Assembly (NCBI GenBank): GCA_946479745.1
Contig: CAMLGZ010000016.1
Location: forward strand, 16,100-80,099
Reading direction: 5' to 3'
Source of the DNA: an uncultured Pseudoxanthomonas sp.
Lineage (GTDB): Bacteria > Pseudomonadota > Gammaproteobacteria > Xanthomonadales > Xanthomonadaceae
DNA: 64,000 nucleotides
Each line of letters opens with the position of its first letter. Within the stretch, counting starts at the first letter, position 1. A model generated the notes under the pieces. The model made no database searches, had not been told where the DNA came from, and was given only the letters and a program-made list of their open reading frames with translations. Both the position numbers and the translations under genes were made by a program. Below, piece after piece: positions 33,821 through 44,947 of the stretch.

Positions 33821-36172
33821 ATGTCAGATGTCTCAAAGCGTCGTCTGCGTATGCACGTGCTGGCCAGTGCCACTGCTATCGCAATCTCTTCGATGTGCGC
33901 GTTGCCCGCCATGGCGGCAGGCCGCGTTGATGTAAGTGGGCTGCATTCCCCCGTGCAGAAGGAATTCGATCGGTTCATCGTCAAATACCGCGACGGCAGC
34001 ACCGAACGCGCCAATACGACTTCGCTGGACAGTGCGCTGAAGTCGGCGACTCGCGCCATTCCCGCCAAAGCGGGCCGCGCGCTTGAAGTAAGGCAGCTGC
34101 GCCGCCTGGCGGTAGGCGCCGACGTCTTGCGTTCCGACCGCAAGCTGGACCGGGTGGAAGCCGAATCGCTGATGCGTCAGCTGGCCAGCAATCCGAATGT
34201 CGAATACGTGGAAGTCGACAAGCTCAACCAGCCGCTGCTGACTCCCAACGACACCAACTACAGCCAGCAGTGGGGCTACCAGGATTCCGACGCAGGCATC
34301 CGCGCCAACGAAGCCTGGGACGTCACCAGCGGCGCCGGCTCGGTGGTCGCGGTGCTCGACACCGGCATCACCAACCATAGCGACCTCAACGCCAACATCC
34401 TGCCGGGCTATGACTTCATCATCGATACCACGGTGTCGAACGATGGCAACGGCCGCGACAGCGATCCCAGCGATCCAGGCGACTGGGTCACCGCCAACCA
34501 GTGCGGCGGCGTGCATGCTGCGCAGAACTCCAGCTGGCACGGCACCCATGTGGCCGGCACCATTGCGGCGGTGACCAACAACGCCAAGGGCGTGGCGGGC
34601 GTGGCGTACAGCGCCAAGGTCGTTCCGGTACGCGTGCTGGGCACCTGCGGCGGTTATGACTCCGATATCGCCGACGCCATCACCTGGGCCTCCGGCGGTA
34701 CGGTCAGCGGCGTTCCCGCCAATGCCAACCCGGCCGAAGTGATCAACCTCAGCCTCGGCGGCTCCGGCGCTTGCGGCTCGACCACGCAGACGGCGATCAA
34801 CGGCGCGGTCGGCCGCGGCACCACCCTGGTCATCGCGGCGGGCAACGACAACACCAACGTCTCCAATGCGTCGCCTGCCAATTGCGCCAACGTGGTGGCG
34901 GTGGGTTCGGTCACCAGCACCGGCGCGCGTTCGAGCTTCTCCAACTACGGCGCGGGCGTGGACATCGCCGCTCCGGGCTCGACCATCATGTCGACGCTCA
35001 ACACCGGCACCACCACGCCGGGTTCGGAAACCTACGCCAACTACAGCGGCACGTCGATGGCGACCCCGCACGTGGCCGGCGTGGTGGCGTTGATCCAGGC
35101 CGTCTCGGCCACGCCGAAAACCCCGGCGCAGGTCGAAGCGTTGCTGAAGAGTTCGGCGCGTCCGTTCCCGTCCACACCCTCGCAGCCGATCGGTGCCGGC
35201 ATCGCCGACGCCAAGGCGGCGGTGGATGCGGCAGGCGGTGGCGGCGGCAACGTCAATCCGGTGGCCAACTTCACCTCTTCGGCCAGCGGGCTTACCGTCA
35301 GCTTCACCGACGCATCCACCGACAGCGACGGCACCATCGCTTCGCGCAGCTGGAACTTCGGCGACGGCACCACTTCCACGGCCACCAACCCCAGCAAGAC
35401 CTATTCGGCCGCGGGCACCTACACCGTCACGTTGACGGTCACCGACAACGGCGGCGCCACCAACACCAAGACCAGTTCGGTCACGGTGAGCACGGGCGGC
35501 GGCGGCACGGTGTTGAGCAACGGCGTCCCGGTGACGGGCCTGTCCGCGGCCACGGGTGCATCGCTTAACTACACCATGGTCGTGCCGGCAGGAGCTTCCA
35601 ACCTGACCTTCACCACCTCGGGCGGTACCGGCGACATGGATATGTACGTCAAGTCCGGCAGCGCTCCGACGGATACGGTGTACGACTGCCGGCCGTACGT
35701 GAACGGCAATGCCGAAACCTGCACGTTCGCCGCGCCGACCGCAGGCACGTACTACGTGCGTCTGAAGGCTTACTCCGCCTTCTCCGGCGTCAGCCTGACC
35801 GGCAGCTACACCACCGGTGGCGGCGGCGGCACGCAGACGTACACCAACGGTACGGACGTGGCCATCGGCGACAACGCGACGGTCAACAGCCCCATCACCG
35901 TTTCGGGTCGCAGCGGTAGCGGGTTGGCCAGCACTTCGGTGGCGGTGAACATCGTGCACACCTACATCGGCGACCTGAAGGTGGATCTGGTGGCTCCCGA
36001 TGGCAGCGTGTACGTGTTGCACAACCGTAGTGGCGGCAGCGCCGACAACATCAACTCGACCTACACGGTGAACCTGTCGAGCGAAGCGTTGAACGGCACC
36101 TGGAACCTGCGCGTGAACGACAACGCGGGCGGCGATACCGGCTACATCAACAGTTGGAGCGTCACCTTCTGA
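33821..36172 (+). CDS. Secreted subtilisin-like serine protease with PKD, PPC and P domains
   Basis: A 783-residue exported S8 peptidase. A signal peptide of about 33 residues and an I9-type propeptide (FIVKYRDGSTERAN... NPNVEYVEVD) precede the catalytic domain. The triad is Asp180 (VAVLDTGI), His243 (WHGTHVAG) and Ser412 (SGTSMATPH), with oxyanion Asn342. A PKD domain (about 455-545, SRSWNFGDGTTS), a PPC domain (about 550-655, NLTFTTSGGTGDMDMYVKSG) and a proprotein-convertase P-like domain at the end (TYIGDLKVDLVAPDGSVYVL) follow. It likely degrades extracellular protein or prey. A GNRA-loop terminator follows the stop. Confidence 0.95.
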   Translation: MSDVSKRRLRMHVLASATAIAISSMCALPAMAAGRVDVSGLHSPVQKEFDRFIVKYRDGSTERANTTSLDSALKSATRAIPAKAGRALEVRQLRRLAVGADVLRSDRKLDRVEAESLMRQLASNPNVEYVEVDKLNQPLLTPNDTNYSQQWGYQDSDAGIRANEAWDVTSGAGSVVAVLDTGITNHSDLNANILPGYDFIIDTTVSNDGNGRDSDPSDPGDWVTANQCGGVHAAQNSSWHGTHVAGTIAAVTNNAKGVAGVAYSAKVVPVRVLGTCGGYDSDIADAITWASGGTVSGVPANANPAEVINLSLGGSGACGSTTQTAINGAVGRGTTLVIAAGNDNTNVSNASPANCANVVAVGSVTSTGARSSFSNYGAGVDIAAPGSTIMSTLNTGTTTPGSETYANYSGTSMATPHVAGVVALIQAVSATPKTPAQVEALLKSSARPFPSTPSQPIGAGIADAKAAVDAAGGGGGNVNPVANFTSSASGLTVSFTDASTDSDGTIASRSWNFGDGTTSTATNPSKTYSAAGTYTVTLTVTDNGGATNTKTSSVTVSTGGGGTVLSNGVPVTGLSAATGASLNYTMVVPAGASNLTFTTSGGTGDMDMYVKSGSAPTDTVYDCRPYVNGNAETCTFAAPTAGTYYVRLKAYSAFSGVSLTGSYTTGGGGGTQTYTNGTDVAIGDNATVNSPITVSGRSGSGLASTSVAVNIVHTYIGDLKVDLVAPDGSVYVLHNRSGGSADNINSTYTVNLSSEALNGTWNLRVNDNAGGDTGYINSWSVTF

Positions 36173-36197
36173 TCGAAGGCCGCCAGGAAGGCGAGTG

Positions 36198-36229
36198 GAA
36201 ACCCCGGCGCGAGCCGGGGTTTCTTTTTG
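36198..36229 (+). terminator. Rho-independent terminator after the protease gene
   Basis: Perfect 11-bp stem GAAACCCCGGC / GCCGGGGTTTC with a GCGA tetraloop, followed by TTTTT. It starts 26 nt after the protease stop. Confidence 0.9.
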
Positions 36230-36232
36230 TCC

Positions 36233-36395
36233 GGTTGCTCCTCTCCCCTTGCGGGAGAGGATGCCCGCAAGGGCAGAGAGGGGAGCGTGAGCGTAGCGAG
36301 CGTGCTTCTGCTTCGTCTTCGAAGTACTAAGTACAAATTGGAAGATCAAAAGCCGACCCCTCTCCCACAAGGAAAGAGGAGAAAGCAAGAGCGAC
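36233..36395. repeat. CTCTCCCCTTGCGGGAGAGG-type repeats
   Basis: Left unit CTCTCCCCTTGCGGGAGAGG with GAGCGTGAGCGTAGCGAGCG after it, and a diverged right unit CCCCTCTCCCACAAGGAAAG. They occupy most of the gap between the terminator and the asparaginase-domain gene. Confidence 0.65.
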
Positions 36396-36438
36396 ATCCT
36401 CTGCCAAATCGAGATGTCCTCGGCTTATTTGAGGCGCA

Positions 36439-36927
36439 TCAATCCGAAGCTTCAAAGCGATTGGCGGAAACGTTCTTGCGCACCTTCGCCGGGTCCCAGA
36501 TGCGCCCGTTCATGGCGATGTAGACGCCTGCGGGCAGCGACTGCACCGCGCCCACCGCGCAACCGATGTTGAACTCGGCATCGGAGCCGCGGAAGCGCGC
36601 GGGGTTCAGCGCGCCGGTCAAAACGATCGTCTTGCCTTCGATACTGGACAGCACCTTGGCCGTGGCGACCATGCTGTCGGTGCCATGCGTGATCAGCACG
36701 TGCCGCGCGGCCTGCGCGGCGATGGTGTCGCGCACCAGTTCGCGGTCGGCATCGCTGATGTGCAGCGAGTCCTTGCGGATGATGGGGATCACATTGAAAC
36801 GGAACGCCACCCCCAGCTCCTGCAGGATGCGGCCGATCTGCGGATCGCCCACCTGGAAGTCGGACTTGTCGTCGAAATAGATCTTGTCGATGGTGCCACC
36901 GGTGGTGACGATCAGCAGTTCTTCCAT
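36439..36927 (-). CDS. Asparaginase-domain protein, single N-terminal domain
   Basis: A 162-residue protein equal to the N-terminal domain of type I/II L-asparaginases: LIVTTGGTIDKIYFD (first catalytic Thr motif), LITHGTDSMVATAKVL (second Thr-Asp motif) and KTIVLTGALNPARFRGSDAE. The C-terminal domain that completes the dimeric active site is absent. Stand-alone domains of this kind occur in proteobacteria and their activity is not established. It has no signal peptide. It is 5 nt downstream of a secreted protein gene in a minus-strand run with wrbA. Confidence 0.82.
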   Translation of the reverse strand: MEELLIVTTGGTIDKIYFDDKSDFQVGDPQIGRILQELGVAFRFNVIPIIRKDSLHISDADRELVRDTIAAQAARHVLITHGTDSMVATAKVLSSIEGKTIVLTGALNPARFRGSDAEFNIGCAVGAVQSLPAGVYIAMNGRIWDPAKVRKNVSANRFEASD

Positions 36928-36932
36928 CTTGC

Positions 36933-37663
36933 TTACTCCTGCGCGCTGACAGCGGCTTCGGCCGCCCGCGCTTCTTCGGGTGTGGTGAGGTGATAGTCGC
37001 CGTAGACCTCGCAGAGCTGCAGCCATTCACGGCCCGGCGGGCGCATTGCCTGGCGCGCGCCGTTGGCGGTTCGGCTGAAGGTGCAGCGCGCCGGCGCGTT
37101 TTCCTGTTCGCTGTCCAGGTCGGCGCCGATTTCGACCATGAAATCCATGTCGTCGTAATCGAGCGTCGCTTCGCGACCCTGCAGGCGGTAGGCGTGGTAT
37201 TCCCATGAACAACAGCTGGCCCGGCCCGATTCCACCAGGTATCCGTCGATGACCAGCAACTCCGAGTAGCCTCCGCTGAAAAACAGCTCGACCTGGCCGC
37301 TCTCGCGATTGATGCGGTAGATCTCGCCTTCGCAGTTGGGGCCGGCGCCGCACATGCCGCGCACTTCGACCTCGTGATAGCCGTCGCTGTCGATATCGAC
37401 CAGGCTGGCGCTACCCATGGGCGTGTCTTCGCTTTCCACCTCGACGCGCTTTTCCTGCGTGCGGCCGTCTTTCGCAGTCGCCCGCATCACGTAGATGCGG
37501 GAACCTGGCTTGTCGCAAACGGTCGCCACGGACAGCATCGATTGGTCCGGATTGCGTGCACTCTGTTCGGCCACCGGTTCGCAGTTCTCGTCGGCGCGCG
37601 CGGACGCAGCGCACAGCATCGATAACGCCAACGTGCCGGCAACCACGACACGCACGAACAAAT

Positions 37664-37667
<4 letters not shown>
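36933..37667 (-). CDS. Hypothetical periplasmic protein
   Basis: A 244-residue protein with a cleavable signal (VVVAGTLALSMLCAASARA). The mature part has several Cys residues (ENCEP, VCDKPG, GMCGAGPNC, RASCCSWEYHAY, RCTFS) and a VCBS/FG-GAP-like phrase LVDIDSDGYHEVEV. It is probably a disulfide-containing beta-rich periplasmic protein. I do not recognise the family. Its ATG overlaps the stop of the DUF2069 gene (ATGA), and the asparaginase-domain gene follows after 5 nt, so wrbA - DUF2069 - this gene - asparaginase-domain gene look like one operon. Confidence 0.75.
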
Positions 37668-38634
<967 letters not shown>

Positions 38635-38683
38635 CTAGTATCGGCGATGTCGCAGGCTCCGCGCATCGGGTAACCTTCCGGCA

Positions 38684-39957
38684 ATGGAACCACTGGATTC
38701 ATTGAACCGCTGGAGCGACCGCATGCGCGACCGCGCGCGCATGGGCACTTTCGCGCGCTTTCTGGCTAAAAGATTCCTCGACGACCGCCTGTTCCAGGCC
38801 GCCGCCGCCTTGGCCTATACCACCGTATTCGCGCTGGTGCCGCTGGCGATGGTGGTGTTCGGGGTGCTGTCGGCGTTCCCGGTATTCAATGAATGGAGCG
38901 ACCAGCTCACCGATTACATTTTCTCCAATTTCGTACCCAGCGCCGCGAGTTCGGTATCGGGTTATCTCAAACAGTTCTCGGCCAGCGCCGGCAAGTTGAC
39001 CGCCGCCGGTGTGATCGCTCTGGTGGTCTCGCTGCTGATCACCCTGAACAGCGTGGAAGCCACCTTCAACCGTATCTGGAGGGTGGGCACGAGCCGTCCC
39101 CAGCTCAGCCGCTTCCTGGTGTACTGGACCGTGCTTACCTTGGGTGCGCTGGTGGCTGCGGCCTCGCTGGCGATTTCCGTGCGCTTCTTCGCGCTACCGG
39201 TTTTCGCGACCAGCGGCGGCAAGATTCTGCAGACATTGAGCCTGACTCTTGCGCCAATACTGATCGAATTCGCCGCCATCGCCGCGATCTACCGCGTGGT
39301 GCCTCACCGCACCATCAAACTGCGTTACGCCGTGGCGGGTGCGCTCTTGGCTACGATTTTGCTGGAGCTCATCAAGTGGGCGCTGGGCGTGTATCTGGGC
39401 AGCTTCAATTCCTACCAGAACATCTATGGACAGATTGCGGTCCTGCCGATCCTGCTGCTGTGGATCTACCTGGGATGGATCGCGATCCTGCTCGGCGCCT
39501 CCTTCGCCTCGGCCATTTCGGCGTTCCGCTATCAGCCGGTGTCGATGCGGTTGCCGCTGGGGTACGAGTTCTACGCGTTGCTACGCCTGCTCGGGCGCTT
39601 CAACGAGGCGCGCGCAGAAGGGCGGGGCCTGCATAGCGACCAGATACTGGTCATGGAACCCATCCTGACCGACTCTCTGGCGCAACAGCTTTTGTGCCAA
39701 TTGGGCGACATCAATCTGCTGCGCCGCGACGAGCACGGTGAGTGGTTGTTGGCGCGCGATCTGGACGACATGACCCTGGCCGAGCTCTACGAAGCCTGCC
39801 AGCTCCGCGTTCCGGTGGCCGAGGCGCGCCTGCCTTGCCACGACGATCAGTTGGGCATCGCGGCCAGGAACGCTCTGGACGAACTGCGCGTTCCCTTGCG
39901 CGTGCTGTTGAAGCGCAAGGTCAGCGACCTCTATGCGAACGAAGGCGACAGCGGAAC

Positions 39958-39961
<4 letters not shown>
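38684..39961 (+). CDS. yihY: YihY/BrkB (UPF0761) family inner membrane protein
   Basis: A 425-residue membrane protein with six predicted helices between about 35 and 285 (ALAYTTVFALVPLAMVVFGV, LTAAGVIALVVSLLITLNSV, and others). A soluble winged-helix-like C-terminal part with LYEACQLRVP completes it. SVEATFNRIWRV and GSFNSYQNIYGQIAVLPILL are family signatures. Older 'ribonuclease BN' labels for this family are wrong. The stop overlaps the start of the TlpA-like lipoprotein gene (ATGA). Confidence 0.9.
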
Positions 39962-40556
<595 letters not shown>

Positions 40557-40557
<1 letters not shown>

Positions 40558-40823
40558 TGCCGGCGGTGCGGTTCCGGGTGAGCGGCAGGGTGCAGGGAGT
40601 TTTTTTCCGTGCGTCCACTCGCCAACAGGCGTTGCGTCTGGGCCTGTCGGGCAGCGCACGCAATCTCGACGATGGGCGGGTGGAAGTGATCGCCAATGGC
40701 GACGACGAGGCGTTGGACGCGCTGGCACGTTGGCTGCAGCAAGGTCCTGCTGCAGCGAAAGTGGCCGAGGTCGTGCGCGAGGATTGGGAAGGGCCAGTGC
40801 CGTCGGGTTTTCATATCGCCTGA
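40557..40823 (+). CDS. acyP: Acylphosphatase
   Basis: An 88-residue acylphosphatase hydrolysing carboxyl-phosphate bonds. The N-terminal RVQGVFFRASTRQQALRLGL carries the catalytic Arg, and GSARNLDDGRVEVIANGD carries the catalytic Asn. It overlaps the upstream stop by one base and is the third gene of the yihY unit. A palindromic repeat follows 5 nt after the stop. Confidence 0.95.
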
Positions 40824-40828
40824 GTGCC

Positions 40829-40898
40829 GTAGGGCGGGCATTGCCCGCCGCGTTTTAGTGCGGCGGGGAAAAGAGCTGGCGGGCAATGCCCGCCCTAC
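40829..40898. repeat. GTAGGGCGGGCATTGCCCGCC-type palindromic repeat
   Basis: Arms GTAGGGCGGGCATTGCCCGC and GCGGGCAATGCCCGCCCTAC, each self-complementary, between the convergent acyP and chitinase genes. This is the only copy of this type in the window. Confidence 0.9.
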
Positions 40899-40929
40899 GA
40901 AAAAACAGGGCGCCTTCCGGCGCCCTGTT
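40899..40929 (-). terminator. Rho-independent terminator of the chitinase gene
   Basis: On the minus strand an 11-bp stem AACAGGGCGCC / GGCGCCCTGTT with a 4-nt loop is followed by a run of T (40899-40905 read in complement). It is 24 nt beyond the chitinase stop. Confidence 0.88.
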
Positions 40930-40952
40930 CCTGCTTCCAGACTTCTGCTGCC

Positions 40953-43013
40953 CTACTGCAAACCATTACCTACGGTCTTGGCCAAAGTGCCCTGCGCATC
41001 GTCACCGCTGAATTCCCAGAAGAACGCACCGCCCAGATTCTGGACCTTCACGTAGTTCATCTTCTCGGTGATCAGCGCCGGAGTGTCGTAACTCCAGAAG
41101 GTATTGCCGTCGTACTTCCAGGTCGCGCGCGCGTTGGCGTCCGTGAAGATCGTGCCCGGCCGGTCCTTGAGCACCTTGTAGTCCTCGTTGCCCGCCTCGT
41201 ACGTACCCGGCGCCGCACTGCCGGTCTGGTACAAACCATTACTGACGTTGGGCACATTGGTCCAGCCGCGACCGTAGAAGCCGATGCCCAGGTTCAACTT
41301 GCTGGCGGGTACGCCGCGCGACAGGAAGGCCTCGACCGCATCGTTGCTGTTGTAGAACTTCACGTTGCCCGTAGACGGATCGTTGGGCGAAGCGAACAGC
41401 GCCGAGTGGTGATTTGTCTTCGGTTCCCACGTGCCGTGGAAGTCGTAGGTCATCACATTGATGAAATCCAGGTGCTGCGCGTACTGGCCAGGGTCGGTGG
41501 CGGCGATCTTGTCTACGCCGGCGCCCGAAGCGATGGTCAGCAATAGGCCCGGACGCACCAGGTTGAGCTGGCGGCGGAATTCGGCCAGCAACGCGGTGAA
41601 GTTGGCGCGGTCTTCGGCGCCGCCGCAGGAGAGACCGCAGGCGTTGGGGTATTCCCAATCGATGTCGATGCCGTCGAACACGCCGGCCGCTGCGCCCGTG
41701 CCACCGGCGTTATCGGTGATCGGCAAATTGCCGCGGATGTAGGCGTTGACGCAGGAAGTCACGAACGCCACGCGATTCTCCGGACGCGCCGCGCTTGCGA
41801 ACCCGCGCGACCAGGTCCAGCCGCCCAGCGAGATCAGCACCTTGATGTTGGGATACTTGGCTTTGAGCTGCTTGAGCTGGTTCCAGTTGCCGCGTAGCGG
41901 TTGGTCCCAGGTATCGGCGACGCCGCTGACGCTTTCCGCTGCGCTGAAGGCCTTGCTGTAATCGGCGAATGCGTCGCCGCCCGCGCCGGTGGATTCGTTG
42001 GAGGGAATGGTCAGGCCGACTTCGCAGATGTTGTTGCGCACGTTGCCGAAGGCGTAGTTGATATGGGTCAGCTTGGCCGCCGAACCGCTGGTGTCGATGT
42101 TCTTGACCCGGTAGTTGCGCCCGTAGATGCCCCACTGGGTGAAGTAACCCAGCACGCGTTTGCTGCCGCCACCGCCGCCGGGACTGGTCGTCGCGCTGAT
42201 CTGGGTGCTTTGCGCCGATGCGTTGCCGGCGTTGTCGCGGGCGCGCACGCGGTAGGTATACGCGGTGGCCGCATTCAGCCCGCTGTCGGTGTAACCGGCG
42301 CTGGAAGACGAGCCGACCAGGCCGCCATTGCGGTAGACATCGTAACCAGCCATGCCACTGCCGCCGGCGTTGTCGGTCGAAGCGTTCCAGGCGAGATTGA
42401 CGCTGGAAGAGGTCACCGACGGTGCCGTCAGGCCAGCGGGTACGCTGGGCGCGGTGGTGTCGGGCGAGGTCACCGGATTGACAGTAATGTTGGCCAGCGC
42501 GGAAGTGCCTGTTGCACCGGCGTTGTCGGTAGCCACGGCCTTGATCGCATAGCTTCCTGCGGCAACATTGCTCCAGTTGACGCTGTACGGAGAGTTTGTG
42601 TCCACGCCCAGCGAGGTGGTGCCACGGAAGAACTGCACTTGGGTGACAGTGCCGTCAGTATCGGCGGCGTTCGCCGAGACGGTGATGGTGGCGCCTGCAG
42701 TGAAAATCGCGTTGTTGGCCGGCGCGGTCAGGGAGACGGTCGGCGACTGATTGGTGCCGCCGGTGCCGCAGGTGCCCAGATCCAGGTACCAACCACAGCT
42801 TGGGCAGTGCGTGGGCGGCGCGTTCCAGATGGCGATCTGCGCCTGGTAGAGCTTGCCCTGGTAAACCAGCTTGTCGCCGGGGTTATAGATGGTGGATGCG
42901 TTCCATTCGGCCACCCCCGTACAGCTGACGCTTTGCGCCTGCGCTTGTGTGGGCGCCATCCACGCCGCCAGCAGACAGCCGGACAGCAAGGCCTTCATCA
43001 CTCTAGTGCTCAT
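40953..43013 (-). CDS. Secreted GH18 chitinase with chitin-binding, Ig-like and FN3 domains
   Basis: A 686-residue exported chitinase. A signal peptide (about 1-26) is followed by a CBM5/12-type chitin-binding module (WNASTIYNPGDKLVYQGKLY, about 36-80). A bacterial Ig-like domain (about 90-180) and a fibronectin type III domain (about 188-277) come next, then a Gly linker. The GH18 barrel has a catalytic signature DGIDIDWEYP with acid Glu454. MTYDFHG and the C-terminal GGAFFWEFSGDD fit family 18. It would hydrolyse fungal or insect chitin outside the cell. Confidence 0.95.
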   Translation of the reverse strand: MSTRVMKALLSGCLLAAWMAPTQAQAQSVSCTGVAEWNASTIYNPGDKLVYQGKLYQAQIAIWNAPPTHCPSCGWYLDLGTCGTGGTNQSPTVSLTAPANNAIFTAGATITVSANAADTDGTVTQVQFFRGTTSLGVDTNSPYSVNWSNVAAGSYAIKAVATDNAGATGTSALANITVNPVTSPDTTAPSVPAGLTAPSVTSSSVNLAWNASTDNAGGSGMAGYDVYRNGGLVGSSSSAGYTDSGLNAATAYTYRVRARDNAGNASAQSTQISATTSPGGGGGSKRVLGYFTQWGIYGRNYRVKNIDTSGSAAKLTHINYAFGNVRNNICEVGLTIPSNESTGAGGDAFADYSKAFSAAESVSGVADTWDQPLRGNWNQLKQLKAKYPNIKVLISLGGWTWSRGFASAARPENRVAFVTSCVNAYIRGNLPITDNAGGTGAAAGVFDGIDIDWEYPNACGLSCGGAEDRANFTALLAEFRRQLNLVRPGLLLTIASGAGVDKIAATDPGQYAQHLDFINVMTYDFHGTWEPKTNHHSALFASPNDPSTGNVKFYNSNDAVEAFLSRGVPASKLNLGIGFYGRGWTNVPNVSNGLYQTGSAAPGTYEAGNEDYKVLKDRPGTIFTDANARATWKYDGNTFWSYDTPALITEKMNYVKVQNLGGAFFWEFSGDDAQGTLAKTVGNGLQ

Positions 43014-43699
43014 GGTGCGTTCTCCAGATACCTGACGGTGAGGATCGACGCAGGCGCGCAACGGCGTCTGCGATTCGCTTGCGCGCGGCGGTACGGCTGC
43101 GGCGCGTTGTTCCCTCAGGCAAGAACGACAAGGTGACGCTGGGTGTTATTGGGCCGTGAACGATGCGCCTGCATACGGTGTGCGGCGCTGTCGGGCGGGT
43201 CCGACACTGGTGGGCAACAACAAACGTGTCAAGGCACCACGTGCTGATATTGCAGCGATCGTCACACTAAGAAATGCAGTGCTTCTCGCGCATGTCCGTG
43301 TAGTTCGGAATCGATAGGGTCCATACGTCACGACCGGTCTCGGCGTTGTCATTTATGGACAGCACTGAGACATGGATGGACAGAGCTAGCGACGTGTCAC
43401 GCATGGGTCAGGACATTCGGATGTCTGTGTCGGAGTCGCATCCCTGTGGCGATGCAGCGATCAGCCCCCTCCCTTGCGAAGCAGGGGAGGGTTGGGGAGG
43501 GGTGCTCTTCGCATGATTCATCCGCGCACGTTCCACGGCTTTTTTCATACTCCCGATCCACTTGGTCGGGTCGCTTGCGCGTTGCGCCATGTCGGCAACC
43601 GCGGGTGGGAACAGGCGGTCGGAGAACTGAAAAAAGAATCGGAGCGACTTTTATAAAGAATCTAACTCATATTCTTTTGCTTCCATTTCTCTTTTGTAT
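43014..43699. other. 686-nt gene-free region between chitinase and the YwqK-like gene
   Basis: I see no convincing gene. It holds the probable chitinase promoter region, one CCCTCCCTTGCG repeat (43465-43512), and from about 43630 the sequence turns AT-rich. A 60-codon minus-strand frame (43408-43590) starts well but runs into the repeat and is not called. Confidence 0.6.
43465..43512. repeat. CCCTCCCTTGCG-type intergenic repeat
   Basis: Copy of the element at 5327-5377 with GCGAAGC in place of GCGTAGC and the same GGGGTGCTCTTCGC end. Confidence 0.85.
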
Positions 43700-44110
43700 C
43701 TACTGACTTTCATTACCCCGATAATCAGTAACTAGGTTCCCATCTTCATCCCACTCTTTTGTCCAGAGCGCTTTCCCGTTATATATCTCTTCTTCAAGTT
43801 TCAAATTTCCATTTTCAGCCCATTTCCTAACCATGCCAGCTATACGTCCTTCAACGTAAAATTTCTCGCCGCTTTTAATTCCGTTTCGATACCAACCGTA
43901 CGATGGGCCATCGGGCAGGCCATCTTTATATGACGTCGTTGTACCAATTTCCCCCGTATCGTAGTGCCATTCTTCTATGCCAGTAAATAATATTTCCTGA
44001 TAATAGATGTAGCCTTCATCATCTCTTTCTGTTGTCTGCGAATTTACAACCAATTTGTTGTCCATAATTTTAGTGTCTAGTTTCTGCTTCCTGCTTGAGA
44101 ATGTATTCAT
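43700..44110 (-). CDS. YwqK/MORN-repeat family protein in an AT-rich patch
   Basis: A 136-residue protein containing tandem MORN-like units (EEWHYDTGEIGTTTSYKDGL, PDGPSYGWYRNGIKSGEKFY, VEGRIAGMVRKWAENGNLKL, NGKALWTKEWDEDGNLVTDY). This fits the 'toxin-antitoxin system YwqK family antitoxin' group often found as immunity or orphan genes. Base composition is about 40% GC by hand count of two 60-nt lines, far below the surrounding roughly 65%. Codon use is AT-ending, indicating horizontal acquisition. ATG 44110 is chosen; GTG 44149 and ATG 44065 are possible. No toxin partner is adjacent. Confidence 0.75.
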   Translation of the reverse strand: MNTFSSRKQKLDTKIMDNKLVVNSQTTERDDEGYIYYQEILFTGIEEWHYDTGEIGTTTSYKDGLPDGPSYGWYRNGIKSGEKFYVEGRIAGMVRKWAENGNLKLEEEIYNGKALWTKEWDEDGNLVTDYRGNESQ

Positions 44111-44164
44111 GCTCGAACTGCCTGAGCTCGTGTCACGGTTGTTTTGCACGCCGGCCCGAACGTG

Positions 44165-44947
44165 CTAGTCGTCCGCGTGGAACGAAGCAATCGGCTTCAC
44201 CACGCTGAATCGTTCCTTCAGCGGCTTGCCTTTCAACGCTGGAAAATCCAGCAGCGCATCCGGCACCTGCGTGTCCGGCAAGCGATGGAGCAGATCGCGG
44301 ATCAAGGTGAGCCGCCCCCGCCGCTGATCGTTGAAATCGACCAGCGTCCAGGGAGCGTCCTGGGTATGGGTCGCCTTCAGCATGGTTTCGCGCGCCTTGG
44401 TGTAGTCCGCATATTTCGCACGTGCCTGCACATCGATGGGCGACAGCTTCCAGCGTTTGAGCGGGTCTTTCAGACGTTCGGCGAAACGCTCTTCCTGTTC
44501 CGACTGATCCACTGTCAGCCAATACTTGAACAACAGGATGCCGTCGTCGGTCAGCAGCTTCTCGAATACCGGTGCTTGCTGGAGGAAGGCCTTGTACTGG
44601 GCGTCGTTGCAGAAACCCATGACCTTCTCTACCCCGGCGCGGTTGTACCAGCTGCGATCAAGCAACACGATCTCGCCTGCCGCGGGCAGATGCGGCACAT
44701 ACCTCTGGAAATACCATTGCGTGCTCTCGCGTTCGCTTGGCTTGGGCAGGGCCACTACATGGCATTGGCGAGGATTGAGATGCTCGGAGATCGCGCCAAT
44801 CGCGCCGCCTTTGCCGGCAGTGTCGCGACCCTCGATCACCACCACCACGCGCTTGCCGCTGTGCTGCAGCCATCGCGCCATCGCCACCAGTTCCAGTTGC
44901 AGCGGCTCCAGCAGCTTTTCGTATTCCTTGCGCTTGAGGTTCTTCAC
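44165..44947 (-). CDS. ppk2: Polyphosphate kinase 2 family protein
   Basis: A 260-residue PPK2 enzyme, transferring phosphate between polyphosphate and nucleoside mono- or diphosphates. Walker A EGRDTAGKGGAIGAI and the Walker B/lid motif LLDRSWYNRAGVEKVMGF are intact. It is a single-domain enzyme of class I length. Nucleotide preference (GDP/ADP versus AMP) cannot be read safely. Its start overlaps the stop of the HTH gene (ATGA), in a moaB - HTH - ppk2 unit. Confidence 0.92.
   Translation of the reverse strand: MKNLKRKEYEKLLEPLQLELVAMARWLQHSGKRVVVVIEGRDTAGKGGAIGAISEHLNPRQCHVVALPKPSERESTQWYFQRYVPHLPAAGEIVLLDRSWYNRAGVEKVMGFCNDAQYKAFLQQAPVFEKLLTDDGILLFKYWLTVDQSEQEERFAERLKDPLKRWKLSPIDVQARAKYADYTKARETMLKATHTQDAPWTLVDFNDQRRGRLTLIRDLLHRLPDTQVPDALLDFPALKGKPLKERFSVVKPIASFHADD

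Noticed and set aside
33833..36397. 854-codon minus-strand frame opposite the protease
   Set aside because: Gly/Arg/His-rich shadow of the protease codons; no start context.
43408..43590. 60-codon minus-strand frame starting MAQRASDPTKWIGS
   Set aside because: The first half looks protein-like, but the rest is translated CCCTCCCTTGCG repeat. It might be a gene truncated by the repeat, but there is no family evidence.
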